Position numbers and translations under genes: made by a program
Notes under the pieces: model-generated
Told to the model about the DNA's origin: nothing
What the model saw: only the letters and a program-made list of their open reading frames with translations
Database searches by the model: none
In this document: positions 51,465-60,143 of the stretch, piece after piece
Layout: every line of letters begins with the position of its first letter
Numbering within the stretch: the first letter of the stretch is position 1
Source: Natronomonas gomsonensis
Lineage (GTDB): Archaea > Halobacteriota > Halobacteria > Halobacteriales > Haloarculaceae
Direction of reading: 5' to 3'
NCBI RefSeq assembly: GCF_024300825.1
Contig: NZ_CP101323.1
Coordinates: 1,364,001-1,428,000 of the forward strand
Length of the DNA stretch: 64,000 nt

Positions 51465-51553
51465 CGCGACTCGGCACGACGGTTCGTATAACGACCCCGG
51501 CAGTCGACGGTCGTTCCGGCAGTTCTTTTAGGCGGCCTACCCCAGCGACAGAC

Positions 51554-51964
51554 ATGGTAGCGCTCGGGCTGGTGGTCGCGCAGTTCAACAAGGAGCGGCC
51601 GATTACCCACGAGATGGAGGACCGCGGACGGGCGGCCGCCGACGACGCCGGTGCCGACATCGTCGAAACTATCGAGGTACCAGGGGCCTACGACACGCCG
51701 CTGGCCGCCGACCGACTGGCACGCCGAGATGATATCGACGCCGTCGCCGTCCTTGGTGCCATCATCACCGGCGACACCGACCACGACCAGGTCATCGCCG
51801 ACGCCGCCGCACAGGGGTTGACCGACGTGTCCCTACAGCGGGACACACCGGTCGCCTTCGGCGTTATCGGCCCCGGAATGAGCCAGGCGGAGGCCGAAGA
51901 GCGAATCGAATACGGGGCGACCACCGTCCGGAGCGCTATTGAACTCGCAGAGGAACTACAATGA
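51554..51964 (+). CDS. ribH: 6,7-dimethyl-8-ribityllumazine synthase
   Basis: 136 residues, penultimate enzyme of riboflavin synthesis. Motifs are GLVVAQFNKERPITHEME, then IVETIEVPGAYDTPLAADRLARRD, and AVAVLGAIITGDTDHDQVIADAAAQGL with the catalytic His. DTPVAFGVIGPGMSQAEAEERI follows. It links functionally to the FAD synthase RibL elsewhere in the window. Its stop overlaps the start of the aminotransferase gene by four bases. Confidence 0.95.
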   Translation: MVALGLVVAQFNKERPITHEMEDRGRAAADDAGADIVETIEVPGAYDTPLAADRLARRDDIDAVAVLGAIITGDTDHDQVIADAAAQGLTDVSLQRDTPVAFGVIGPGMSQAEAEERIEYGATTVRSAIELAEELQ

Positions 51965-53109
51965 CAATGGATTTCGCAGACCGCCTCGAGCGCGTCGAAC
52001 CGAGTGCAACGCTCGCTATCAGCAACCTCGCATCGCAACTCGAAGCCGACGGCGTCGACGTCGTCGACCTCTCGGTGGGTGAGCCCGACTTCCCGACGCC
52101 GGCGAACATCGTCGACGCGGGCAAGCAGGCCATCGACGACGGCCACACTGGCTACGCACCTTCCAACGGGATTCCCCCGCTGAAGGAAGCCATCGTCGAG
52201 AAACTCGACGGCGACGGCCTCGACTATTCGACCGACGAAGTCATCGTCACCCCCGGCGCCAAACAGGCGCTGTACGAGACGTTTCAGGCGCTCATCGAGG
52301 AGGGCGATGAGGTCGTCCTCTTGGACCCCGCGTGGGTGAGTTACGAAGCGATGGCGAAGATGGCCGGCGCCGACATCTCCCGTGTCGACCTCTCGAAGCA
52401 CGGCTTCCAGTTGGCGCCGGCACTCGAGGAACTGGCGGCGACGGTTTCGGACGACACCGAACTGCTCGTCGTCAACTCGCCGTCGAACCCCTCCGGGGCG
52501 GTGTTCGGCGACGACGCCCTCGAGGGCGTCCGCGACCTCGCCGTCGACCACGACATCACCGTCATCTCCGACGAGATTTACGACGCCATCACCTACGACA
52601 CCGACCAGACCTCGCTGGGTTCCCTCAGCGGAATGGGCGAGCGCACGGTGACCATCAACGGCTTCTCGAAGGCCTACTCGATGACCGGCTGGCGACTCGG
52701 CTACCTCGCCGCGCCCGAAGCCCTCGTCGAGCAGGCGTCGAAACTCCACAGCCACTCGGTGTCGTGTGCGACGCACTTCGTCCAGTACGCTGGTGTCGAG
52801 GCGCTGGAGAACACCGACGACGCCGTCGTCGAGATGCGCGATGCCTTCGAGGACCGCCGTGACATGCTCGTCGACCTCTTCGCCGAACACGGCAAGGACG
52901 TCCCGGTTCCGGACGGCGCGTTCTACATGATGCTGCCGGTCGACTCCGACGACCAGGCGTGGTGCGAGGGTGCCATCGAGGAGGCCCACGTTGCCACCGT
53001 TCCGGGGAGCGCCTTCGGAACGCCCGGCTACGCGCGACTCTCGTATGCGGCCAGCGAAGAGCGACTCCGCGAGGGCGTCGAACGATTGGCCGACGCCGGC
53101 TACCTGTAG
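51961..53109 (+). CDS. PLP-dependent aminotransferase, class I/II (aspartate aminotransferase-like)
   Basis: 382 residues. The N-terminal VDLSVGEPDFPTPANIVDAG and GHTGYAPSNGIPPLKEAI match the aspartate/aromatic aminotransferase I-gamma group. The PLP sites are VTPGAKQALYETFQAL, VNSPSNPSGAVF, VISDEIYDAITYD and the PLP lysine in GFSKAYSMTGWRLGYLA. The carboxylate-binding Arg is in YARLSYAAS. Amino-acid specificity cannot be read. It is translationally coupled to ribH. Confidence 0.95.
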   Translation: MTMDFADRLERVEPSATLAISNLASQLEADGVDVVDLSVGEPDFPTPANIVDAGKQAIDDGHTGYAPSNGIPPLKEAIVEKLDGDGLDYSTDEVIVTPGAKQALYETFQALIEEGDEVVLLDPAWVSYEAMAKMAGADISRVDLSKHGFQLAPALEELAATVSDDTELLVVNSPSNPSGAVFGDDALEGVRDLAVDHDITVISDEIYDAITYDTDQTSLGSLSGMGERTVTINGFSKAYSMTGWRLGYLAAPEALVEQASKLHSHSVSCATHFVQYAGVEALENTDDAVVEMRDAFEDRRDMLVDLFAEHGKDVPVPDGAFYMMLPVDSDDQAWCEGAIEEAHVATVPGSAFGTPGYARLSYAASEERLREGVERLADAGYL

Positions 53110-53355
53110 TCGAATCGGTTACGACATCGAGACCTTTCTCGGAGAGAGACGTCCGCGGCTCAAAACGGAGACGTTCAGGGGCGGCGGTAAAGTGCATCCC
53201 CACCCCATCCCCCACCGCCGGCGAATCGAAGACCTCGATAGAGGGCGACGGCCGTCTTTTGCGGCCGCGACGGGCTCGGCGACCACCCCCCGCCGCCGAG
53301 TCCCGAGTGAGGTCTCCACCTACGTCTGGCACCCACTGCAGTATGAACGGTTCTT
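53110..53355. other. Intergenic region with C-rich tract, no gene seen
   Basis: 246 bases between convergent 3' ends. It contains a C-rich tract near 53199-53216 (CATCCCCACCCCATCCCC) and short GC hairpins. No coding frame or named element is supported. Confidence 0.5.
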
Positions 53356-54939
53356 CTAGTCCTCTAGATGCTGGAGGTACGCCTCGACGAGCGCCTGCTG
53401 TGCGTGGCGGAGGTGGTAGTGGAACGTCGGGGAACTGATGTCCATCGTGTCGGCGATATCCTCGGCGGTGGCGTCCCGTGGCCACGAGAAGTAGCCGCCG
53501 AAGAAGGCGTGTCTGAGCGCCGCCAACTGTTTGTCAGTCAGTCGGTCCTCGACGCCGTCTTGGTACGCCTCGACGGTCCGAACCGGCCGTTCGACCTCGT
53601 GTTTCGATACCAACTCGGCGTCGTAGAACTCCTTGGCCGCCTCGACTATCGGGCGAGGGTCCGCATCACCCGGAACTTCCGCGACGAAGGTCGTCTCTCC
53701 GTCCCGAGCGACGAGGGAGACCGGCGACGCGCCGGCCTCCAGCAGTCGACGGATGAGGGAGTCGGTCGTCACGACCTCGAAGACGCCATCGTCGCCGTTG
53801 GAGCTGACGTACTCCGCGGATTCGACCGTCTGCGTCTCCTCGGCAATCGCCTCGACCCGCTCCGGTGGGAGCCCCGAGACCGTGATGTAGTGGCGATACC
53901 GGTCGGCACCCGCCGGCGTACTCCACTCGTGTCGACAGGGACCGTCAGCGAGCGTCGACACGGACGCGAGGAACGCGTCGGGACTCTCGATGCGGAAGGT
54001 GAGTCGCGTCGCGCTGTCGGAGAGAAGCAGGCGTTCGGTCTGGACGGCGTTGATGGCGAACCCGACGATTTCTCCGAGGCGTCGGAACGCCGCCTGCTCG
54101 CGGTCGTTGAACGCCTCCGACCGCGAGGAGTACACGACGAGGACGCCCAGGGCGTTCCCCCGGTGGACCAACGGAACGGCGACGCCGGATTCGATACCGC
54201 GCTCGATGGCCACCTCCCGAACGGGGTCAGGGAACTGCAACTCCGGAATCCTCTGTGTCGCCTGTGACTCGCCGGTATCGAGCGCTTTCTGTGCCGGCCG
54301 GGTCCACTCGAACTCGTTGAGTTCCTCCATTGCGTCGACGAAGTCCTCGTCGACGCCGATACCGGTCTCCGGGATGACCGTCTCTTCGGGCGTGTTCCGT
54401 CCGACCCACACCGCCCGATACAGTTCGGAGGCGGCGAGTCGTTCACACACCGTGGATTCGATTTCCTCCCGGCTCGCGGCGTCGACGACACCGCGAATGA
54501 CCCCGTGAACCGTCTCGCTGATTCGGTTCATCGTGTCGAGTTCGTCGCGCTGTCGCCGGAGGGCAGCCTCCCGGTCGTGTCGAAGCGAGATGTCGCGTGC
54601 GATGCTCACGACCACCGTCTCGTCGGCAACCTCCAAGACGGTGCTGTTGAACTCGTGGGGGATTCGTCTACCGTCCGTCGTTAGAACGTCGAACTCCATC
54701 GTATAGCCCGGCGGGAGCGACTCGAAATCGCCGAGAGCCTCTTTCGCGTCGACGCGCTGCTCGGACGGGAGGAGGTCGAAGCCGTCCATCCCGGATAGTT
54801 CATCATCGTCGTACCCCGTCACCTCCCGGACCCGGTCGTTCCACCACAGGAGCCGGCCATCGAGGCCGAAGATGTACACGGGGTCCGGAAGCGATTCCAA
54901 CAGTTTCGCCGTCGACGCGTCGATATCGAAGTCCGACAT
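53356..54939 (-). CDS. Bat-type regulator: PAS, GAF and HTH-10 domains
   Basis: 527 residues from ATG 54939 (MSDFDIDASTAKLLESLPD). A PAS domain (~10-120) has PVYIFGLDGRLLWWNDRVREVTGYDDDELSG. A GAF domain (~140-300) has GVAVPLVHRGNALGVLVVYSSRSEAFNDREQAAFRRLGEIV. The C-terminal HTH-10 (~465-520) has LTDKQLAALRHAFFGGYFSWPRDATAEDIADTMDISSPTFHYHL. Bacterio-opsin-activator relatives respond to oxygen, redox or light and activate transcription. Target genes are unknown; the nearby respiratory clusters are possible but unproven. Confidence 0.93.
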   Translation of the reverse strand: MSDFDIDASTAKLLESLPDPVYIFGLDGRLLWWNDRVREVTGYDDDELSGMDGFDLLPSEQRVDAKEALGDFESLPPGYTMEFDVLTTDGRRIPHEFNSTVLEVADETVVVSIARDISLRHDREAALRRQRDELDTMNRISETVHGVIRGVVDAASREEIESTVCERLAASELYRAVWVGRNTPEETVIPETGIGVDEDFVDAMEELNEFEWTRPAQKALDTGESQATQRIPELQFPDPVREVAIERGIESGVAVPLVHRGNALGVLVVYSSRSEAFNDREQAAFRRLGEIVGFAINAVQTERLLLSDSATRLTFRIESPDAFLASVSTLADGPCRHEWSTPAGADRYRHYITVSGLPPERVEAIAEETQTVESAEYVSSNGDDGVFEVVTTDSLIRRLLEAGASPVSLVARDGETTFVAEVPGDADPRPIVEAAKEFYDAELVSKHEVERPVRTVEAYQDGVEDRLTDKQLAALRHAFFGGYFSWPRDATAEDIADTMDISSPTFHYHLRHAQQALVEAYLQHLED

Positions 54940-55001
54940 ATCCCACCCTACCTTCAACTCTCAACGCTGAAACAAAAAACAGCCGACTGGGGGTTCGATA
55001 G

Positions 55002-55436
55002 TCAGTCGTCGAGTGCGTCGGCGACGCGCTCGAGTTCGCGTCGGATGTCGTGGAGTTCGTCGCGGACCTTCCGGACCTCGCGGACGAGCTCTTCGTTGTC
55101 CTCGCTTTCGCCGCGGGCGCCGGGGCCGCCGGGGCCACCGCCCATGCCGCCGGGGGCGCCACCGGGACCGCCGCCGCCCATCATGCCGCCCATCATCTGT
55201 GCGAAGGGGCTGCCGCCACCGCCGCCCATGCCGCCGGGGGCACCGCCGGGACCGCCGCCGCCCATCATCTCTTCGAGTTTCTCCTCGCGGCTCAGGCCCT
55301 CGCCCTCGCCACCCTCGCCTTCGCGCTCTTCGGCTCGCTGTTGGCGAATCTCCTCGACTCGCTCGCGGAAGGACTTCTCCTCGCCGCCTTCCTCGCCGCC
55401 CTCTGCTTCGTCGGACGCGTCGTCGTTGTCCGTCAT
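55002..55436 (-). CDS. Gly/Met-rich low-complexity protein, function unknown
   Basis: 144 residues from ATG 55436 (MTDNDDASDEAEGGEEGGEEK). A charged N-terminal part (FRERVEEIRQQRAEEREGEG) is followed by two near-identical Gly/Pro/Met blocks (MMGGGGPGGAPGGMGGG, twice, joined by SPFAQMMGG). A heptad-like helix ends the protein (VREVRKVRDELHDIRRELERV), probably a coiled coil. The layout suggests a flexible linker between two interaction ends, or a scaffold or condensate-forming protein. No family is recognised. A small two-helix membrane protein gene lies 44 bases upstream on the same strand. Confidence 0.78.
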   Translation of the reverse strand: MTDNDDASDEAEGGEEGGEEKSFRERVEEIRQQRAEEREGEGGEGEGLSREEKLEEMMGGGGPGGAPGGMGGGGGSPFAQMMGGMMGGGGPGGAPGGMGGGPGGPGARGESEDNEELVREVRKVRDELHDIRRELERVADALDD

Positions 55437-55480
55437 GACCCCCTCTTTCGTCTCACCGCAGAAAAGTCCACAGGTCTCGG

Positions 55481-55756
55481 CTATCGGACGCGGCGCAACA
55501 GTGCGACCATTCCGGCGATAGAAACACACAGTACGGCGAAGTTGAGTCCGATTCGCGCGAACGGCTGGAAGCGGTCGGCGACCCACACGTCGATGACCGC
55601 CGAGAGGCTCGTGTAGAGGCCGATACCGGCGACGACCGCGAGGATGCCGAGCGCGACGAGTCCGCCCCACGACAGATACGCGAGCACCGTCTGGACGTCG
55701 ACGTTCGGACCCTTCGAGGCATCCTCCCCGGTGGCCCCTTCGGAGTCGTCGCTCAC
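55481..55756 (-). CDS. Two-helix membrane protein, function unknown
   Basis: 91 residues from GTG 55756 (read MSDDSEGATGEDASKG), preferred because GGAGGTG lies 7 bases before it and it forms a GTGA overlap with the upstream gene's stop; a GTG three codons earlier is possible. Two membrane segments are AYLSWGGLVALGILAVVAGIGLY and IGLNFAVLCVSIAGMVALL. The acidic N-terminus is probably cytoplasmic. It is co-transcribed with the PGF-CTERM protein gene and may help it in the envelope; this is inference. Confidence 0.78.
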   Translation of the reverse strand: MSDDSEGATGEDASKGPNVDVQTVLAYLSWGGLVALGILAVVAGIGLYTSLSAVIDVWVADRFQPFARIGLNFAVLCVSIAGMVALLRRVR

Positions 55757-56757
55757 ACCGACCACCTCCGGGCGGCGAACAGCGAACCGAATAGCGCAAC
55801 GATGGCGACGACCGGGCCGAATCCGGGTTGGCCCTCTCCTGCTGTCGGTGACTCCCGGTCGGGACGGCCAACACCACCGTCACCCGTCTCGAAGTCGCTG
55901 GCTTCGAAGGCGACTGGACGGCGCGTTTCGTTGGCCGCGAGTGTCTCCTCGGGGTCGAGGTTCGCGACCGACCGCGTCGAGTCGAGAATCACGCCGTCGC
56001 GCCACAGCGTCACATCGAGGTAGTAGTTGTAGTTCTCCGGGACCGACAACTCGACGCTGGGCGTCGCGGTTCGACCCGGTTCGATGGCTCCGACGGTCGT
56101 CTCGGTGCGTGCGGCGACGACGTTCGAGTCGGACTGGCGTGCGGTGACGACGAGACGGAGCCCCGATTCGGGAGCATCGCCGCCGTTGGTGAGATAGCTC
56201 GTCACGTCGAGCGTCGTCGTCTCGCCGTCGCTGGATTGGATGGTGTACTCGACGGCCGGCTGGGCGGCGAAGCGATGGAAGGCGACGCTGGTTTCGGCGT
56301 ACGGCGGCGTCAGCGCCGAGACGCCGCTGACGCTCGCCCGTGCGGCGTCGACCCGCTGGCCGTCGACGTACAACAGCGCGGATATCTCGTAGCCACCTTC
56401 GCGTGGGACGGTCACCGAGACGGGCGCCTCGTGTTCGGTTTCGCCGTCGACCGAACCGAGGTCCGTTCGGGCGGTGTCGGCGACGAGGCCGCTGTCGGCG
56501 TCGGTCGCGCGAACGACGACGGTCACGTTGTCGGCGGGGCCGCCGCGGTGGGAGAGGTACGTGGTCACGTCGAGCGTCGCCGTCTCTCCGGTCACCTCTC
56601 CGACGGCGAGCGTCGTCTCGGAGACATCCAATCGGGCTGGCGGTGCGTCCCGTTCGGGCGTCGGGTCGCTGACGAACCCGGGGACCAGCGCGGCGATAGC
56701 CACCATCGCGAGGAGGGCGACGATGGCAACGCCGGCGAGGAGGGCATCAGTTCGCAT
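55753..56757 (-). CDS. Surface protein with PGF-CTERM-like anchor
   Basis: 334 residues. A signal-anchor (LLAGVAIVALLAMVAIAALVP) leads two similar beta domains: SETTLAVGEVTGETATLDVTTYLSHRGG and then SDGETTTLDVTSYLTNGGDAPESG. The internal duplication is obvious. The C-terminus has GEGQPGFGPVVAIVALFGSLFAARR, a PGF motif, a hydrophobic helix and Arg residues, the layout of PGF-CTERM substrates cut by archaeosortase A and linked to lipid. Role is unknown; the repeats look adhesive or structural. It overlaps the next gene by GTGA. Confidence 0.85.
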   Translation of the reverse strand: MRTDALLAGVAIVALLAMVAIAALVPGFVSDPTPERDAPPARLDVSETTLAVGEVTGETATLDVTTYLSHRGGPADNVTVVVRATDADSGLVADTARTDLGSVDGETEHEAPVSVTVPREGGYEISALLYVDGQRVDAARASVSGVSALTPPYAETSVAFHRFAAQPAVEYTIQSSDGETTTLDVTSYLTNGGDAPESGLRLVVTARQSDSNVVAARTETTVGAIEPGRTATPSVELSVPENYNYYLDVTLWRDGVILDSTRSVANLDPEETLAANETRRPVAFEASDFETGDGGVGRPDRESPTAGEGQPGFGPVVAIVALFGSLFAARRWSV

Positions 56758-56804
56758 GTAAACGACTGACAGAGCCTTGGATAAAGGTCTTCTGTGGCCG
56801 GAAC

Positions 56805-57572
56805 TCAGCCGAACGCGCCGAGACTCGACTGCAACTGCCGTGCGGAGGAACCCTCCCGGAGTTCGTAGCCGACGAGGTCACGCATGTCGACGGCGAAGGT
56901 CCCCCCATCCCGTTCGAGGAGGAGTACACGGCCTTTCGTCCCGAGAACCGTCCCCGAGGCGAGCGTCTCGGCGACCGGCGCGGCCTCGAGGGCCAGTCCG
57001 TACTCGAAGGCATAGGTTCCCTGTACGTCGAACTCCGAGAGCAGACGGGTCCAGGCGGCCTCGTCGACGGTCCGTCCCATCCCATCGATTTTCGTCGGCA
57101 CGCGGACGGCGTCGGGAATCGGGAGGTCGGCGGCGAGTTCCGCCTCGATTTCCCGCGCGATACGGCCGTTTTCGACGGTGTAGAGGTGAGCACCGCGGTC
57201 GGCGCCCTGCTCGCGGAAGCGGGTCTCAAGCCGGCGCAGTTTCGTCACGCCGACCTTGAACGTCTTCGGCGCGAACGCCGCGAAGTAGACGGCATGCCTC
57301 TGATAGCAGTCCATCTCTGCCTTCAGACACGTGCCGGTACAGCGGGCACACACCCACGTCGAGTCGTGGGCCTCACAGTACGGCGCCGTGGGGTTCTCAC
57401 AGGCGAGGTGGTCGGTTCCGTCGACGGTACCGGCACAGCGGCGCTTCCCGAGGGACCACTGGAGTTGCCGGCCCGCTTCCAGCGATTCCCGCTCGACGAC
57501 GCCGTCGGTGGCGACCAACAGCGCGGCCGCTGTCTCCCGGCCCGCACCCGACTCGTAGCCGACGACTTGCAC
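56805..57572 (-). CDS. DUF2797 family protein
   Basis: 255 residues from GTG 57572, which suits a leaderless start: CCTAAAG lies about 26-32 bases upstream. Cys-rich N-terminal elements are RRCAGTVDGTDHLACENPTAPYC and WVCARCTGTCLKAEMDC, which may form a zinc site. The core YQRHAVYFAAFAPKTFKVGVTKLRRLETRFREQGA matches DUF2797, whose GIY-YIG-like outline (YxxAF...KVGVT) suggests nucleic acid or base handling. No function is established. Confidence 0.83.
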   Translation of the reverse strand: MQVVGYESGAGRETAAALLVATDGVVERESLEAGRQLQWSLGKRRCAGTVDGTDHLACENPTAPYCEAHDSTWVCARCTGTCLKAEMDCYQRHAVYFAAFAPKTFKVGVTKLRRLETRFREQGADRGAHLYTVENGRIAREIEAELAADLPIPDAVRVPTKIDGMGRTVDEAAWTRLLSEFDVQGTYAFEYGLALEAAPVAETLASGTVLGTKGRVLLLERDGGTFAVDMRDLVGYELREGSSARQLQSSLGAFG

Positions 57573-57647
57573 GCCTCCACGTAGTCCGGGCGCGGCTTTA
57601 GGCGTTTCTTCGCGGATTCGTGACAACCCTTTTATGAAGGAGAACGA

Positions 57648-57983
57648 ATGGAGTCCATGCTCGATGCGGCGCTGGAGGTGACCGTCGGCGACGGCGTCCG
57701 CTTTACGTTCACCGTCGTCAATCCCGGGAACACCCCGCTCGAAGTGACGTTTCGGGACGCCTGTCGGGCCGACTTCACCGTCTACGAGGACGACACGGAG
57801 GTGTGGCGCTACAGCGACGGCGAGGCCTTCGCACAGGTCCTCACCTCGGCGGACCTCCAGCCCGGCGAAGCGGCCACCTTCGAGGAGACATGGCCGGACC
57901 CAAAGCCCGGTGACTACACCGCCGAGGCGACGCTCCGAATCCTGGAGGATGACGTGTCGGCGCGCACCCCGTTTTCGGTGTAG
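57648..57983 (+). CDS. BsuPI-like domain protein
   Basis: 111 residues. ATG 57648 is supported by AAGGAG about 8 bases upstream. The beta-rich sequence VTVGDGVRFTFTVVNPGNTPLEVTFRDACRADFTVYEDDTEVWRYSDG and LQPGEAATFEETWPDPKPGDYTAEATLRI matches the BsuPI intracellular proteinase inhibitor fold. There is no signal peptide, so it should be cytosolic. Inhibitory activity is only a family suggestion; the secreted subtilase about 10 kb away is not an obvious partner. It converges on the epimerase gene with no gap. Confidence 0.87.
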   Translation: MESMLDAALEVTVGDGVRFTFTVVNPGNTPLEVTFRDACRADFTVYEDDTEVWRYSDGEAFAQVLTSADLQPGEAATFEETWPDPKPGDYTAEATLRILEDDVSARTPFSV

Positions 57984-58919
57984 CTACTCGAAGTCGGCCG
58001 CAAGCAATTCTCGAACCGCCCGCCGGACGGCGTCGTCGGACGAACCCTCCGGTTTCCATCCGAGGCCGGCGAGTTTCTCGACGGAGAGTCTCATTCGTGG
58101 CACGTCGCCGACCCACCCGCGGTCGCCGCCGGTGAAGGAGTAGGCGGGGTCGAGGTCCATCTCCGCGGCGACGATGTCGGCGATGGTGCGCACCGAGGTC
58201 GTCGTCCGCGTTCCGAGGTTGTAGGTGTTCATCGCCGTGTCGGCATTATTAACGACGTAACACATCGCGTCGATGCAGTCGTCGATGTGCATGTAGGATT
58301 TCTCCTGTCTCCCGTCGCCGAGGATTTCTAATTCGGAGGAGTCCTCTCGGAGTTTGTGGATGAAGTCGGGGATGACCGCGCCGAGTTGGAGCCGCGGGCC
58401 GACGATATTGGCGAATCGGAAGTTCCACACCTGGAAGCCGTAGCTGTTGGCGTACACCGACAACAGCGACTCCTCGGCCAACTTCGCGGCGCCGTACATG
58501 CTGATGGGTTCAAGCGGTGCGTAGTCCTCGGGCGTCGGGCGCGGGGCCTCGCCGTACACCGTCGAGGAGGACGTGAAGGCGACGTGCTCGCAGCCGACCG
58601 ACCGCATCCGTTCGAGGACGGTCGCGGTCAACTCCGTGTTCAGCCGGAACTGTTCGTTGGGGGCGTCGCTGTCGACCGCCTTGTCGGCGGCGAAGTGAAA
58701 CACCGCGTCGGTGTCTTCGTCGATGGCTCTGGCGACGACCGAGTCTTCACGCAGGTCGCCTTCGACGAACTCGGCGTCGTCGGGGACCCACTCGCGGCGG
58801 CCGTTGCCAAGGCGGTCGACGACGACGACTTCGTTGTCGGCGACGAGACGGTCGGCGAGGTGTGAGCCGACGAAACCCGCGCCACCGGTGATACAGAGCC
58901 GCTTGCCGGAGAGGTTCAT
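57984..58919 (-). CDS. NAD-dependent nucleotide-sugar epimerase/dehydratase
   Basis: 311 residues, extended short-chain dehydrogenase. Motifs are ITGGAGFVGSHLADRL (NAD-binding GxxGxxG), FHFAADKAVDS, FTSSSTVYGEAPRPTPED and the catalytic YxxxK in SMYGAAKLAEE. YSFTGGDRGWVGDVPRMRLSVEKLAGLGWKPE is typical of UDP-glucose 4-epimerase relatives. It makes a sugar donor for surface glycans, which agrees with the glycosyltransferases in the window. Exact substrate is unknown. ATG 58919. Confidence 0.93.
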   Translation of the reverse strand: MNLSGKRLCITGGAGFVGSHLADRLVADNEVVVVDRLGNGRREWVPDDAEFVEGDLREDSVVARAIDEDTDAVFHFAADKAVDSDAPNEQFRLNTELTATVLERMRSVGCEHVAFTSSSTVYGEAPRPTPEDYAPLEPISMYGAAKLAEESLLSVYANSYGFQVWNFRFANIVGPRLQLGAVIPDFIHKLREDSSELEILGDGRQEKSYMHIDDCIDAMCYVVNNADTAMNTYNLGTRTTTSVRTIADIVAAEMDLDPAYSFTGGDRGWVGDVPRMRLSVEKLAGLGWKPEGSSDDAVRRAVRELLAADFE

Positions 58920-59006
58920 TGGCGGCGCTGGGAGTGGCGAGCGTAAGTCGGTTTCGAGAGCGGCCGTTCCGAAACCCCCTAAGCCGTCGACCGGAAAGCA
59001 ACGGGC

Positions 59007-59552
59007 ATGCAACAGGGAAACGAGGTGTGCGTCCTCCGTCTCGGCCACCGCCCGGGCCGGGACAACCGGATGACCACCCACGTCGGACTCACCGCGCGGG
59101 CGCTCGGCGCCGACCGGGTGGTCATTTCGGGCGACGCCTCGCAATCGGCCGAGACCATCGCGGACATCACCGACCGCTTCGGTGGTCCCTTCGAGGTGGA
59201 GTTGACCGACAGCCACCGGAAACTCCTCCGGGAGTTCGACGGCATCGTCGTCCACCTCACGATGTACGGCCTGCCGGTACAGGACGTGGAGGCCGACGTT
59301 CGAGCCGACTTCGAGGAGGGACCGGTTCTCGTCGTCGTCGGCGCCGAGAAAGTCTCCTTCGACGTCTACGAGGCCGCCGACTACAACGTCGGCGTGACGA
59401 ACCAGCCCCACTCGGAGGTGGCCGGACTGGCGGTGTTTCTCGACCGACTGTTCGAGGGGCGGGAACTCGACCGCGAGTGGGTCGGCGCCAGCCACGAAGT
59501 CGTTCCGAAGGCCACGGGGAAGCAGGTCGAGCCGGTCGACGAGGAGGAGTAG
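59007..59552 (+). CDS. trm56: tRNA (cytidine(56)-2'-O)-methyltransferase
   Basis: 181 residues, SPOUT methyltransferase that ribose-methylates C56 in the T-loop of archaeal tRNAs. CVLRLGHRPGRDNRMTTHVGLTARALGADRVVISGD is diagnostic. The knot region has VLVVVGAEKVSFDVYEAADYNVGVTNQPHSEVAGLAVFLDRLF. Family length matches. The tfe gene follows 48 bases later with its own strong TATA box. Confidence 0.96.
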   Translation: MQQGNEVCVLRLGHRPGRDNRMTTHVGLTARALGADRVVISGDASQSAETIADITDRFGGPFEVELTDSHRKLLREFDGIVVHLTMYGLPVQDVEADVRADFEEGPVLVVVGAEKVSFDVYEAADYNVGVTNQPHSEVAGLAVFLDRLFEGRELDREWVGASHEVVPKATGKQVEPVDEEE

Positions 59553-59568
59553 AATCCGGGAGCGGAGC

Positions 59569-59576
59569 TTTTAAAC
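59569..59576 (+). promoter_or_regulatory. BoxA of the tfe operon
   Basis: TTTTAAAC centred about 28 bases before the tfe ATG at 59601, the ideal spacing for a leaderless haloarchaeal promoter. It lies right after the trm56 stop. Confidence 0.65.
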
Positions 59577-59600
59577 GACTCGCTGGCGCACGTTTACACA

Positions 59601-60140
59601 ATGGCTTTTGACGAACTGTTGAACGACCCCGTGATTCAGAAGTACCTCCACGAACTCGTGGGGCCGACGGGGATGCCGGTCGCGGCCGCACCGCCGGACG
59701 GCGAGGTGACAGACGAGGAACTCGCCGAGGAGCTCGGCCTTGAGCTCAACGACGTTCGTCGGGCGCTGTTCATTCTCTACGAGAACGACCTCGCGACGTA
59801 CCGCCGGCTCCGCGACGAGGACTCCGGGTGGCTCACCTATCTGTGGACCTTCGAGTACGAGAACATCCCCGAACAGCTCGAAGAGGAGATGCACCGGCTG
59901 TTGGAGTCGCTCGAAGAGCGCCGCAGCTACGAACAGGACAACGAGTTCTACCTCTGTAACAACTGCCAACTCCGCTTCGAGTTCGGCGAAGCAATGGAGT
60001 TCGGCTTCGAATGTCCCGACTGTGGCGGCCCGCTGGAGACGATGGACAACCAGCGGCTCGTCGACGCGATGGACCGACGCATCGAGGAGTTGCGCGAGGA
60101 ACTACACATAGACGAAGGGACCGACGGGGCGGAAGCGTAG
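59601..60140 (+). CDS. tfe: Transcription initiation factor E subunit alpha
   Basis: 179 residues. The N-terminal winged helix is MAFDELLNDPVIQKYLHELVG with VTDEELAEELGLELNDVRRALFILYENDLATYRRLRDEDSGWLTYLW. The C-terminal zinc ribbon is FYLCNNCQLRFEFGEAMEFGFECPDCGGPLE. TFE stabilises the open complex between RNA polymerase, TBP and TFB. It is followed by a DUF2110 gene after three bases, so they share a transcript. Confidence 0.97.
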   Translation: MAFDELLNDPVIQKYLHELVGPTGMPVAAAPPDGEVTDEELAEELGLELNDVRRALFILYENDLATYRRLRDEDSGWLTYLWTFEYENIPEQLEEEMHRLLESLEERRSYEQDNEFYLCNNCQLRFEFGEAMEFGFECPDCGGPLETMDNQRLVDAMDRRIEELREELHIDEGTDGAEA

Positions 60141-60143
60141 TCG

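Noticed and set aside
55137-55275. Repeated GC-rich segments that look like a tandem DNA repeat or CRISPR
   Set aside because: They are two copies of a Gly/Pro/Met coding block within one protein gene, without spacers of even size.
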